Part shown: positions 8,958 to 18,009 of the stretch, piece by piece | How positions within the stretch are numbered: the first letter of the stretch is position 1 | Layout of the letters: each line of letters begins with the position of its first letter | From: Pseudeuparius sepicola | Lineage: Eukaryota > Arthropoda > Insecta > Coleoptera > Anthribidae | Length of the DNA stretch: 64,000 bases | Reading direction: 5' to 3' | Assembly: GCA_963920635.1 (NCBI GenBank) | Contig: OY987299.1 | Coordinates: 20,290,901-20,354,900 of the forward strand | Position numbers and translations under genes: made by a program | The notes under the pieces: model-generated | Told to the model about the DNA's origin: nothing | The model's database searches: none | Seen by the model: the letters and a program-made list of their open reading frames with translations, nothing else

Positions 8958-9647
8958 ATGCAAATCCATCAGCAGACAGTTTCACTTCCAGTAGAAAACC
9001 TAGATATTGTGCAAGAAAGTAGTGCTAAATCTAAACACGGTGTACTGTTTCCAAACTCATTTAGGGCAATTTTTTGTGGACCTAGCGGATGTGGAAAAAC
9101 CAACGCTTTACTTAGTTTAATATTTAATGAAAACGGACTAAAATTCGAGAATATTTACTTGTACAGTAAGTCACTGTACCAACCCAAGTATCAGTTATTG
9201 CAAGACGTGCTTAAACAAGTTAGTGGCGTTGGATATTTTCCCTTTAACTCAAACGATGATGTAATTGGTCCATCAGAGGCTAGAGAAAATTCGGTTTTCA
9301 TATTTGATGACGTGGCTTGCGATAAACAAGATAAAATTAGAGAATTTTATTCAATGGGACGTCATAAATCTATAGATGTTGTCTATCTTTGTCAGACATA
9401 TTCTAAAATTCCTAAGCAATTAATACGAGACAATTGTAACATGATTATTCTGTTCAAACAGGATGACGTTAATCTGAAGCATGTCTATGATGAACATGTG
9501 TCACCAGATATCACCTACGAGCAGTTTAAAAACCTTTGCTCATTTTGTTGGAATGGTAGTGTTTTTGGAACATTAGTGATAGCCAAAGACTTTAGTTTAG
9601 ATAATGGGCGATACAGAAAAGGATTTGATAGCTATATAAAACTCTAG
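8958..9647 (+). CDS. ATP: Genome-packaging ATPase (FtsK/HerA, A32-like)
   Basis: A 229-residue ATPase that should pump the genome into the preformed capsid. The Walker A motif is GPSGCGKT (41-48), the Walker B is VFIFDD (113-118), and a glutamine-bearing segment CQTYSKIP (about 145-152) with nearby arginines matches the sensor/arginine region of the A32 family. The length is usual for Polintons. ATG 8958 gives a normal-sized enzyme, but its frame is open upstream to 8877 and encodes the end of a zinc finger, and the transcript apparently starts at 8720. The ATPase may therefore be the C-terminal part of a longer protein. Confidence 0.93.
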   Translation: MQIHQQTVSLPVENLDIVQESSAKSKHGVLFPNSFRAIFCGPSGCGKTNALLSLIFNENGLKFENIYLYSKSLYQPKYQLLQDVLKQVSGVGYFPFNSNDDVIGPSEARENSVFIFDDVACDKQDKIREFYSMGRHKSIDVVYLCQTYSKIPKQLIRDNCNMIILFKQDDVNLKHVYDEHVSPDITYEQFKNLCSFCWNGSVFGTLVIAKDFSLDNGRYRKGFDSYIKL

Positions 9648-9675
9648 TGACTCGGTATCTTTATTAGTAGCCAAC

Positions 9676-10599
9676 ATGCCCTTGACATCACAAGAACAAA
9701 TTCAGAGAGCACAGCGTGCTAAAAAAATTAAAGAGCTAACTAGATCTATTAGAAGAAAATATGCTGCGTTAAAAACGGGTAAATCTGAGATGGATGAGAC
9801 TTTAGATAAGATATTCAAGCCCGTAAAAGATTCTCTAAGCGAAATAAAAAATAATATGAAAGTTAAGGTAGGATCAAAGCAACAAACTGCAATTCGGATA
9901 AAACCTAAGATAGAATTATTTACTAGTACGCCAAGTAAAAAGTTACCGTCTGAAATATCGGGAGAAAATACATTACCTACAACGGTCTTAGAATCATCTC
10001 AAGTAACTGAATACGATGATGATGTTGAAGATGACGCAGATTATGGTTATCCTGAAACGGCCTTACCATACATTCAAAATTTCATCTCAAAATCTGCTGA
10101 TATTGATAATACTTATGGTCCTAAACTTGATCGCAGTACCTACACATGGACCTTAGGAAATAAACATATCGATTTTGATAAAGACACGGGAGATATAATA
10201 ATCGATAACACTCCTTTCAAGAGCACCGACGGACTTTACCAACTCATTTTCTATGAATATCCAGAATACAGTCAGGCGGATTTGTTAAATTACAAGAAAA
10301 TTTTAATGTTAACTGGTGTTCACCTTACATCGAATGGTAAATTGAGGGGTTCTCACAAGACCAAATACCTTAATATCATTAGACCTCTAATAAAAAGTAA
10401 AACTCAAGATGCGCAAGGTACAGGTATGCAGCTTACTTATAACACAAAACCCATAGAGTACGTATACTGGGATAATGTCAATGAATTAGTAGATAGGTTG
10501 AAGTTACTTGTAGCTTCTAAAGATGCCGGAAACACTTCTCACGACAACGAAATCGCAGCCATCTTAAATGAATTAAAGGAAGCTAAAGTTATTTACTAG
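9676..10599 (+). CDS. DUF8207-like conserved Polinton protein
   Basis: A 307-residue protein. Residues about 1-75 are basic and helical, 80-130 are low-complexity and acidic (DDDVEDDADYG), and about 150-240 form a conserved-looking domain (YGPKL, W155-type TWTLG, TDGLYQLIF, then a KxxxGS-x-KTKYLNIIRPL run) that I recognise from memory as the DUF8207-type domain found beside Polinton genes in arthropods. Function is unknown; its position between packaging ATPase and integrase suggests a replication or virion role. It starts 26 bp after the ATPase stop, ATG in good context, no defects. Confidence 0.65.
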   Translation: MPLTSQEQIQRAQRAKKIKELTRSIRRKYAALKTGKSEMDETLDKIFKPVKDSLSEIKNNMKVKVGSKQQTAIRIKPKIELFTSTPSKKLPSEISGENTLPTTVLESSQVTEYDDDVEDDADYGYPETALPYIQNFISKSADIDNTYGPKLDRSTYTWTLGNKHIDFDKDTGDIIIDNTPFKSTDGLYQLIFYEYPEYSQADLLNYKKILMLTGVHLTSNGKLRGSHKTKYLNIIRPLIKSKTQDAQGTGMQLTYNTKPIEYVYWDNVNELVDRLKLLVASKDAGNTSHDNEIAAILNELKEAKVIY

Positions 10600-10635
10600 A
10601 AGTATAATTACTGTCAATATACAGTTAGTTACAAA

Positions 10636-10983
10636 ATGACTCTTAACAAGTTCGGACGCTCGTCGAAATACAAAAAGGCTAGCGGCATTGTGCACTCTCC
10701 TTTGTCCCAAAACCAAAAATTGAATAGCGATGCTTCAGCTATTTCATTTCAATATAATAAAGATAACGAAAAGCTTAGAAATATATTAGATGAGCGTCAT
10801 AACTTTTTATTACGGTCAGTAAACGACTTTAAAAATAACGTTTCCCAGCAAATACAGGATTTTAAAGAGTTGTTAGAATTAAATACTGTTGCTTTGCAAA
10901 CTGCCATAGAGAAAATAACACAAGAGCAGGATGTGATTAAAGAACAACTGAAATTGGATAAACAAAAGAGCGGTGTAAAGTAA
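10636..10983 (+). CDS. Small coiled-coil protein
   Basis: A 115-residue protein. Residues 1-45 are basic and polar; 48-110 show heptad spacing of hydrophobic residues (LRNIL, LLRSV, LLELN, ALQTAIEKI, VIKEQLKL), predicting a long coiled coil. No catalytic motif. It lies between the DUF8207-like gene and the integrase with gaps of 36 and 33 bp, consistent with the cluster. It could be an oligomerising structural or fibre-like component, which is inference. Confidence 0.6.
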   Translation: MTLNKFGRSSKYKKASGIVHSPLSQNQKLNSDASAISFQYNKDNEKLRNILDERHNFLLRSVNDFKNNVSQQIQDFKELLELNTVALQTAIEKITQEQDVIKEQLKLDKQKSGVK

Positions 10984-11016
10984 TTTCATTTTAAGTTGGA
11001 ATTGAGCAGTTGAACA

Positions 11017-11961
11017 ATGAATTTCGGTCATAGTGATGAAAAAGTTCGGTTAGTTAGGGAACTCCATAAACCAGCTCGAAAAAATTATCCTCGACGTCGA
11101 ACTATTATCAAAGGCTTAGATGATCTTTGGCAAGCCGATCTTGCTCAGTTAGATCAATATGCTTACTGTAATAGAGGTAATAAATTCATATTAGTTGTAA
11201 TTGACTCTTTCTCCAAATATGTCTGGTGTAGACCGCTACAATCCAAGTCTGGAGCAGATGTTACAAAGGCTTTTAAAGATATTTTAAAAAACAGTGGGGG
11301 ACGCAAGCCTCACAATTTACAAACCGATCAGGGCAAAGAATTTTACAACTCTGAATTCCAGAAATTGATGAAAACTTTTCAAATTAATCACTACAGTACA
11401 TTTACCGACAAAAAGGCAGCTATAGTGGAAAGAGTAATACGAACTTTGAAAGAAAAATTATTCAAGTATTTCAGTCTAAATGGAAAATATAGGTGGATTG
11501 ATATTTTGCCTACTGTAGTAAATGAGTACAATAATAGGAAACATAGAACGATACAAATGAAGCCTGGTGAAGTTAACAAAAACAACGAGCAACATTTAGT
11601 CACCAATGTGTACAACAGTCACTTAAAAGTTTTCAAAACTCGTAAATTTAGGAAGGGTGACATTGTGAGAATAAGTAAAGCTAGACATGTATTTGACAAG
11701 GGATATCGACCTAATTGGACAACGGAGTTGTTCAAAATAATCAAAGTACAACACACCAATCCTCCCACATATTTGTTAGAAGATTTACGTGGAAGAGCTA
11801 TAAAGGGTGGTTTTTATAATGAAGAATTGCAAAAAGTGGCAAATCCTGACATCTATTTGGTGGAAAAAGTGCTTCAAAGGAGGAGGGGGAAAGTTCTTGT
11901 GCGATGGCTCGGGTTAGATAAAAGCCACGACTCGTGGATAAGCGAAACAAACATTGTGTAG
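11017..11961 (+). CDS. INT: Retroviral-type integrase with C-terminal chromodomain
   Basis: A 314-residue DDE integrase responsible for inserting the element. The catalytic core shows D41 (WQAD), D104 (QTDQGKEF) and E138 (VER), a D-D-33-E spacing. A basic SH3-like region follows (209-270, FRKGDIVRIS). Residues 279-314 form a chromodomain (YLVEKVL, RWLG, SWI), which in Polintons and chromoviruses is thought to guide insertion to histone-marked chromatin. The usual N-terminal HHCC zinc-binding module is not evident, so the protein begins close to the core. The 6-bp target duplication at the element ends is the expected footprint. Confidence 0.95.
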   Translation: MNFGHSDEKVRLVRELHKPARKNYPRRRTIIKGLDDLWQADLAQLDQYAYCNRGNKFILVVIDSFSKYVWCRPLQSKSGADVTKAFKDILKNSGGRKPHNLQTDQGKEFYNSEFQKLMKTFQINHYSTFTDKKAAIVERVIRTLKEKLFKYFSLNGKYRWIDILPTVVNEYNNRKHRTIQMKPGEVNKNNEQHLVTNVYNSHLKVFKTRKFRKGDIVRISKARHVFDKGYRPNWTTELFKIIKVQHTNPPTYLLEDLRGRAIKGGFYNEELQKVANPDIYLVEKVLQRRRGKVLVRWLGLDKSHDSWISETNIV

Positions 11962-11986
11962 TTCTCTCGGTGAACGAACCGCCAAA

Positions 11987-12622
11987 ATGTCTGACAGTGG
12001 TTACGAATCCGATGTAAGCAGCAGTGAAAATGATATTGTAGAAGATTCTTTGCTTTTGGCAGCATGTTTTCCGATCAAATCAACTAATGGATTATTCATT
12101 CATACAGGGTTGAGTCTCAAGAAATATTTTGAGCCAGCAGTAATCATCACATACCTTTGTCATGATCGGACAGTAATTTCCTTGAACTACTCTGAATGGA
12201 ATAAATTATTGGAACATGTATGTGAATTTATTAATAATGGTGGAGCTCCAATGTTTGCCAGATTCGACTCACGTATGGTTCTAAGTACGGTGATTGACGC
12301 CGATGGAAATCAGCACGTGTCGCTTAGAAAAAATAATGTGTATGTTTATTTTACCGAGGCAGATATTTTTGAATTGTTAAACGTTAGCATAAGTGCATCT
12401 TTGAGATTTGGCTTTTTGCTCCGCTTTGATTTTTATGATTTCTATTGTAATTTCTTAGATAAAGTCAATCATCTAGTAGTAAGTAGTAACTTAAATGAAA
12501 CAGACATTATATTAATATTATGTAATATTACATTTAGTATAGAAACCTTTTGTATTTTTGAACTCTTCTGTTTTTACAAAGAGTTTCTGTTGGCTGATTT
12601 GTATAGAAGAAGGTTGGTTTAA
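11987..12622 (+). CDS. Unknown conserved-type Polinton protein
   Basis: A 211-residue protein from ATG 11987; the frame extends back to a TTG at 11954 inside the integrase gene, but no ATG lies there. The N-terminus is acidic and serine-rich (SGYESDVSSSEND). The middle has SLKKYFEPAVIITYL and SEWNKLLEHVCEFI, and the C-terminal 80 residues are unusually aromatic and hydrophobic. An AATAAA (12621-12626) overlaps the stop codon, so the 3' UTR is very short. It faces PolB tail to tail. I do not recognise a fold; Polintons often carry an unassigned gene beside the integrase. Confidence 0.6.
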   Translation: MSDSGYESDVSSSENDIVEDSLLLAACFPIKSTNGLFIHTGLSLKKYFEPAVIITYLCHDRTVISLNYSEWNKLLEHVCEFINNGGAPMFARFDSRMVLSTVIDADGNQHVSLRKNNVYVYFTEADIFELLNVSISASLRFGFLLRFDFYDFYCNFLDKVNHLVVSSNLNETDIILILCNITFSIETFCIFELFCFYKEFLLADLYRRRLV

Positions 12623-12656
12623 TAAAACAACGTTCTACAAATATGGGTTTTTTATT
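12621..12656. terminator. Overlapping convergent poly(A) signals
   Basis: AATAAA on + (12621-12626) overlaps the stop of the 211-residue gene. TTTATT at 12651-12656 gives AATAAA on the - strand, about 10 bp after the PolB stop. The convergent genes thus share a 43-bp intergenic space. Confidence 0.6.
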
Positions 12657-12665
12657 TTTACATCC

Positions 12666-15600
12666 TTACATATTACATTCAATATGCCTTATAGCTTTGT
12701 GTCCCCAAGGAAGAGTTACAATACTATTAACTAAATATCGCTTATCATCGAAAGGATTCAAGCCAATTTTAGACTGTTCGAGACTGAAAACATCATGAGC
12801 AAACGAACGTATAGAACGTTGGTTTATAATTTTTTGTTTCTTGTCAAACAAACAACTTACATAATCGTTGTACGTTATATGTCTCGATACAACGTTTTTC
12901 TTGACTCCTTTCGATTTCTTAATACAAATTTTTTTCCCCTCAATCAGATAAGCATACATCTTAGATCTAAGACCCGCAAAGTGAGTTATAATGCTACCAT
13001 TAAGTTCATCTTTCATTAATCCCGGAACTTTTTTATTTACCAATGGAATACCATATTTATTATCTTGGGGGTAGTCACTAGTATCAAAACGTTCTATATT
13101 ATCTTTAATAATGTCTTTAAAAACGTCATTACAGCGTATTTCATATACTAGGCTATCAGTATCGGTATACAAGAGCGTACAGTCAGATAATTTGCGTAGC
13201 ATAAATTCATAATGAAATTCATAAACGCATGTTTTTGAGATATCGAGTATTGCCATTCCCACATAGAGGGGCTTATTGAAAATAATACTCGTCTTATTTA
13301 GTTCTACGCTAACTAAATTTTCATCAAATATGGTTCTGCTCTTAAAACGTGGGCTAGAAATATAATGTTTTGCTCCAAACCTACCAGCCCATTTGCGTAA
13401 TAGTTTAACAACCCTGTGTTTCCTTATGTTCTCCATTGTTTTACCATAAACTGCGTTGTTCATGAGTTTGATTATAGTTTTTTCAAATTCTAACGATGCT
13501 TGCTGTCTCAAGCGTGTATTAAACTGTATGTAAGGAGCTAGCCAGGGGGCCTGTTTAAACTTCAGAATTCTGTGGATTTTGGTCAAAACTAGACCGTTTC
13601 TCAAAGCCTGTTTAAGCGCTCTGTAATGAATTATGTAATTCTTCTTGTCATGAAGTGTGGGCATAAGCTTGGAAAATTTCGATCCTGGTGGTTTTCGCTG
13701 CTCTGCTGCAAACGGGAGGTCTTTATGCACATCATGCAGATGATCTGGGTACGACAAATCCACCTCCAAGACATAGCCTTCGTCTGCATCGTCGGCAATC
13801 TTGGTAACGTCAAACTCTGAGTCCTCAATCCATTCAAATCCGCCATAAGGGATATGCTCACACATCGCCCAGCCATATAAGTTGTTAACGTCGAAATAGG
13901 CAATAAATTTGGAAGGTTTGGTGGAGTCATAGCTTCGCATATATTTATTATTCGCTTCGGAAAAGCGATGGCTACACTGACTTATTCCACCTCTTACAGC
14001 TTTTTCGAAAAATAATAAAATATCGATGTCTTGGAATGTCTCCAGTTTGCAGTTGGTATATTTGAGCATACAGTCCCAAGTGTATCCCGGTAATGTGTAA
14101 TACCAAGCAGGATCTAATCCATAGTTTTTGTAACACGATTTTCTAAAATTCTCAAACACATCTGTAAGCAGCATCACATCGGTTTTTAAATACAGATCGG
14201 AGTATTCGCCCAAGTTAGTTATATTGAACTTTTCCCATACTAATTGTGCGTGTCTGTAGTCTTTTTCGTCGATTTCAACATCGTTTAGTTTGTTATAGAA
14301 TTGATCGATTGAAGGTAATGAGGTTTCCTCTAATTTTTTAAACGAGTCTATGTAATCATAGCAAAAAACGCCCTTCCTGGTTAACAATGTAAACTTTTCA
14401 GGTGACAAATGGTGAAATTCTTTTTTAGCATTTACGAAATCGTCACTTTTTAGAGAGGAAACGAGAGTATCAAGCGAAAAACCTAGAAATCTAAAAGAGT
14501 CGATAAAGCGAAACTTGATATTTGTCTCATTATCAAACATAGTAAAACTAATATATTTTTCTTTGTTTATCGGAAGCAGAGTAATGTGATTTCTTTTGGC
14601 AAGGTCCCTTATTATAAAATGGCTGTCGTATCCACTTAGATTGTGAAATACTACGGGAATCATAAAAGAGTTCTTATAATTCAAATTACAATTTTGGTGG
14701 GCGTAGCCGCGAAATTTGCCGGTTAAGTGACAATGATCGCGCACAATTATGTCAGTGTCTATGAATTTTTTCTCGCAAATATGACAGTTTTCGCTAGCAT
14801 CCTTAAGGCTAATGGTTTCGTCCATAGGCTCCACAATTTTTAATTTAGAGGCTACAAATTTCGCGGTCTCATCCAGCTGATCTGCAAACCAAGATAAACA
14901 TTGGGGTCCACGATAGCTGTTGTAGAAAGATAATGAGTCATCGAATGTACATTTGAAATAGTATGCAGCACTATAGGCCACATGTTTTTGATATTTTTTA
15001 GTTTTCGTCTCGGTTTGCAGATCGTGGACGGGTGTTAGCATCGCCTCCACGTCTGAGTAGATTATGAAAGGTACATGTTCTTTATGTGCAAAATTTTTAA
15101 ACTCAATAAATTTTTCCTTGGGAAATTCAATTTTGCATTGATTTATTTGTTCACAGCTAGTAGCATGCTCGTTCAATTTATCTTGAGATGTAAAATAATT
15201 TAAGCATCTGTCACATATAAATACACGTCTTTTATGGTTGTTTAATTGTTTTGAGACTAATTTAGAAAGATCCTTTATCCAACAAAAATGATATTTTATA
15301 TTATCCATCGACTCGTCTTGAGGGGGAGCTTCGAATTCCCCGATATTTGGCGAATATTCATTTTGAATAAGAAGTAAATTCACATGTCTATCAAGTTTAT
15401 TTTTTGTTAATCTGACAGGTACAGTCATAAATCTAGATGTTTTTTCTTTGCCCACTAACTCCAGAACATACACGTTTACAGATATTTTATTTAACTGCTC
15501 AAATTTTGTAATCTGTGGCAATGTCATCGGGAAATCTATCCCCTCCAAATTTAAAACTGTGGAGTAATGAGGGTATGAACTTACTCGATGCGCATTAGAA

Positions 15601-16403
15601 TGTGTTGGATAAAGCGCTGAAACGATAGCCCACGCGAAACAAGCCTCATCCTGATTTTGGACGTTAATGCACGCTTTTTTACTTGAAATTTCGTAGGGCA
15701 GAGCTATGTATGACGTTCCACCGTTTCCAAATCCAACTTTGTTTATATTAACCTCTAAACTTAATATTTTATGTAAGCTCCAATTGGACCCTTCATTTTC
15801 AAAATCGTCAAGTTTTCTCAAAATAATAGCGCTAACATTGTCATTAAACCATTGCTTTATATCAACGCCACGATCGATTGCAGCATTTTTTGTATTAAAA
15901 TACTTGTTACTAAAGATTTCACCATCGCCAGATATTTTCACAAATTCACCACAGAAGACAGTATTTACTTTAACTACATTTAGAGAACGTAAAATTTGAT
16001 TTATACGATTTTTAAAAGGAAAAAATGCGTCATTTAAAAACTTTACTATATCTATGTGAAGTATGTTTACTATAATACCTGACCTTATTCTATTTTGAAA
16101 GGCGGACTGAGTGTCTTCCCACTTCAATCGATCAGATCTCTTTTCACGTTTTTGACCAGCCCCCGTATGTTTCCATGATTTAAAGTATACGCCGATCCTT
16201 TTCAGATGACCCAAATTTGTCTGAAGTTTCATCAGCGTACCGTGATTATAGTCTCCTTTCTTTATTGCAGTATTATGTAATTTAATATTTGCTTGTAATT
16301 TTTTTGTCCATTGCTCTAAAACTCTTTCCTGCGTGCTGTCCCTTAATAAATCCAATGCTTTTTCGAAAGTTTGAACAATTTTGTCACTTTCAACAAATGA
16401 CAT
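12666..16403 (-). CDS. POLB: Protein-primed type DNA polymerase B
   Basis: A 1,245-residue replicative polymerase, the only large gene on this strand. Exonuclease motifs: DVE (451-453), NLSGYD (588-593) and YLKTD (738-742). Polymerase motifs: A, DVNNLYGW (838-845); B, KLMNNAVYG (979-987); C, YTDTDS (1079-1084). These are the protein-primed family signatures. Extra parts include an N-terminal basic region, a CFAWAIVSALYP segment (255-266) shared with insect Polinton polymerases, a CxxC...HxxxxC zinc-finger-like stretch (398-417) and, at 540-575, CHIC...DHCHLTG...HQNCN, an endonuclease VII/HNH-like treble clef lying between Exo I and Exo II. An AATAAA lies about 10 bp past the stop. No break is seen. 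Confidence 0.96.
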   Translation of the reverse strand: MSFVESDKIVQTFEKALDLLRDSTQERVLEQWTKKLQANIKLHNTAIKKGDYNHGTLMKLQTNLGHLKRIGVYFKSWKHTGAGQKREKRSDRLKWEDTQSAFQNRIRSGIIVNILHIDIVKFLNDAFFPFKNRINQILRSLNVVKVNTVFCGEFVKISGDGEIFSNKYFNTKNAAIDRGVDIKQWFNDNVSAIILRKLDDFENEGSNWSLHKILSLEVNINKVGFGNGGTSYIALPYEISSKKACINVQNQDEACFAWAIVSALYPTHSNAHRVSSYPHYSTVLNLEGIDFPMTLPQITKFEQLNKISVNVYVLELVGKEKTSRFMTVPVRLTKNKLDRHVNLLLIQNEYSPNIGEFEAPPQDESMDNIKYHFCWIKDLSKLVSKQLNNHKRRVFICDRCLNYFTSQDKLNEHATSCEQINQCKIEFPKEKFIEFKNFAHKEHVPFIIYSDVEAMLTPVHDLQTETKTKKYQKHVAYSAAYYFKCTFDDSLSFYNSYRGPQCLSWFADQLDETAKFVASKLKIVEPMDETISLKDASENCHICEKKFIDTDIIVRDHCHLTGKFRGYAHQNCNLNYKNSFMIPVVFHNLSGYDSHFIIRDLAKRNHITLLPINKEKYISFTMFDNETNIKFRFIDSFRFLGFSLDTLVSSLKSDDFVNAKKEFHHLSPEKFTLLTRKGVFCYDYIDSFKKLEETSLPSIDQFYNKLNDVEIDEKDYRHAQLVWEKFNITNLGEYSDLYLKTDVMLLTDVFENFRKSCYKNYGLDPAWYYTLPGYTWDCMLKYTNCKLETFQDIDILLFFEKAVRGGISQCSHRFSEANNKYMRSYDSTKPSKFIAYFDVNNLYGWAMCEHIPYGGFEWIEDSEFDVTKIADDADEGYVLEVDLSYPDHLHDVHKDLPFAAEQRKPPGSKFSKLMPTLHDKKNYIIHYRALKQALRNGLVLTKIHRILKFKQAPWLAPYIQFNTRLRQQASLEFEKTIIKLMNNAVYGKTMENIRKHRVVKLLRKWAGRFGAKHYISSPRFKSRTIFDENLVSVELNKTSIIFNKPLYVGMAILDISKTCVYEFHYEFMLRKLSDCTLLYTDTDSLVYEIRCNDVFKDIIKDNIERFDTSDYPQDNKYGIPLVNKKVPGLMKDELNGSIITHFAGLRSKMYAYLIEGKKICIKKSKGVKKNVVSRHITYNDYVSCLFDKKQKIINQRSIRSFAHDVFSLEQSKIGLNPFDDKRYLVNSIVTLPWGHKAIRHIECNM

Positions 16404-16564
16404 AATGAAAACTTAGCAATAAATTATTCTTAGCTTTAGCTGTTTCGAAACGTTTTGAAAATCTATATGCGTTGCATGCCTTTTTAATCTATTTTTCCCC
16501 ACTGTTTTCTCATAGGATCTGTTTCGGCACGAAAGGGGAGGGGATAGGGAGCTGGCAATATAAG

Positions 16565-17314
16565 ATGTTGAAATTGCCTACCATACGTATCAAAATGGTG
16601 CAGCTTACAGTTGAATTCAGAGCTTTCAGAGCCGCGCTATACGAAATGAAACGTTCGTGTTACGGTAAAAATTTAATTTCTCTCCTGAATAAACCGAATT
16701 TTTTAATATTTGATAAGTGCTTCAAAACAATTGCCGAAAGTAAAGAGTGCGACGAGGCCGATTATTGTTTGATGCTGGAGAGCAAGCGAAGAATGGATAA
16801 CTTTATACGGATACTTGGTGATATTTTCGAGCGAGAAGGCATTAATGAAATCAATGTCGTTGACCTTGGTAAGCTTTTGAGGGATCATTGTTTAAAAGAT
16901 ACTTTTGCACACCAATTGTACGTCCTTAATTTACTTTACGATGCTGATGGTGTGGAGTTACCGTATAATCCGAAAATAGAAGCCTATCAAGTGAAAAATA
17001 TGAAAAAAAATTACAACGATATATATAAATGTATTGACGATTTCATATGTGCGGCTGCATATATGGCAATTCCAAAGAATATAGAAAATTTTAAGGCTGC
17101 ATTAACTAAGTTGAAACTAAATTACAAATTTCAACCGTCTGAAAACAAAGTGCATTTAATTATGGAATGGTTAAATAAAAACGTAAAAAAGTACGAAGAA
17201 AATCCTGACGCTATACTGGGTTGGCAAGATGGTCCTTGTTGTTCTCCATGGCCCTCAGAAGATGTGGACGATTATAGAAAGACAATTGCACTATTAAATA
17301 CCTTCATATTGTAA
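16565..17314 (+). CDS. Unknown accessory protein, divergent from PolB
   Basis: About 249 residues from ATG 16565, or 239 from ATG 16595. The ORF is open back to 16472, but a TATAAG at 16558-16563 (if used) favours the second ATG (CAAAATGG). The protein is soluble, largely helical and lysine-rich, with a C-terminal GWQDGPCCSPWPSEDVDDY motif. An AATAAA follows at 17332. I recognise no family. It shares an intergenic control region of about 160-190 bp with PolB, so the two may be co-regulated. A 27-bp piece of its 3' end is repeated at 17390. Confidence 0.6.
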   Translation: MLKLPTIRIKMVQLTVEFRAFRAALYEMKRSCYGKNLISLLNKPNFLIFDKCFKTIAESKECDEADYCLMLESKRRMDNFIRILGDIFEREGINEINVVDLGKLLRDHCLKDTFAHQLYVLNLLYDADGVELPYNPKIEAYQVKNMKKNYNDIYKCIDDFICAAAYMAIPKNIENFKAALTKLKLNYKFQPSENKVHLIMEWLNKNVKKYEENPDAILGWQDGPCCSPWPSEDVDDYRKTIALLNTFIL

Positions 17315-17388
17315 CTAATATACTTGTAAAAAATAAAACTTTTACTAATATTTTGAATTTTATTTCATATTTGTATTTTAAAAGTGAC

Positions 17389-17417
17389 AACGCTATACTG
17401 GGTTGGCAAGATGGTCC
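17389..17417 (+). repeat. Duplicated fragment of the upstream gene's 3' end
   Basis: About 27 bp (CGCTATACTGGGTTGGCAAG and following) matches 17211-17237 inside the preceding gene. Homology ends after GGTCC. It marks an old partial duplication or template switch. Confidence 0.65.
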
Positions 17418-17419
17418 CT

Positions 17420-18009
17420 TCTCCAAGCACACAATACAATCATGCAACAAAAATTGTAAAATTCATAGAGAATGCCCGCAGCCAGGTAAACCCAGTTGAC
17501 TGCGCAGCCGCCGCGTTCCTGAGACTCATAGCGCGCCCTCGACGGCGGGGCCTTCGAACCACCCAGCGGTATCTTTCAAACCCCCTTGCGCATACCTGTT
17601 GCAAGGGTAAAGTATTCGGCGAAATATCGATCAATTGGTAGTACTTTTGAAGCACGACTGTAGTTGTTTCCCTACAGAAATAGAGGGCACGACCTGTATT
17701 AAAAATCTAATATTTTCATTGTATTGATCACACGTCAATTCATAAAAGAAAATCAGTAGTTGCAATCTTTATGAAATTTGGAATAACTCAAATATGCAGA
17801 TTAGTTGTTCCATTTATTTCAAAATAAAAAACAGCAAAAAATACAGTTTTCTGAAATGGAGGAATTAAAATTTAAAAAAAATGTATCACTTTTTATAGCA
17901 TATATTTAAATAGGACATAAAACACAAAAGATATGTTAAAATATTTATTTGTATGTACAGGATAATATAAAAAACGTATTAAAAAAAAAACTATTACTAA
18001 CTAAATATA
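17420..18009. other. Spacer with a GC-rich insert
   Basis: Positions 17473-17610 are GC-rich, unlike the neighbouring AT-rich DNA, and contain an 85-codon TTG-initiated ORF without recognisable features. The remainder is AT-rich 3' flank of the two convergent genes. No further gene supported. Confidence 0.4.

Noticed and set aside
11017..11961. Integrase as part of an LTR retrotransposon
   Set aside because: No reverse transcriptase, gag or LTRs nearby; the gene lies inside the Polinton with PolB and capsid genes.
17384..17641. 85-codon ORF after the unknown gene
   Set aside because: TTG-initiated and begins in the duplicated gene tail; likely fortuitous in GC-rich DNA.
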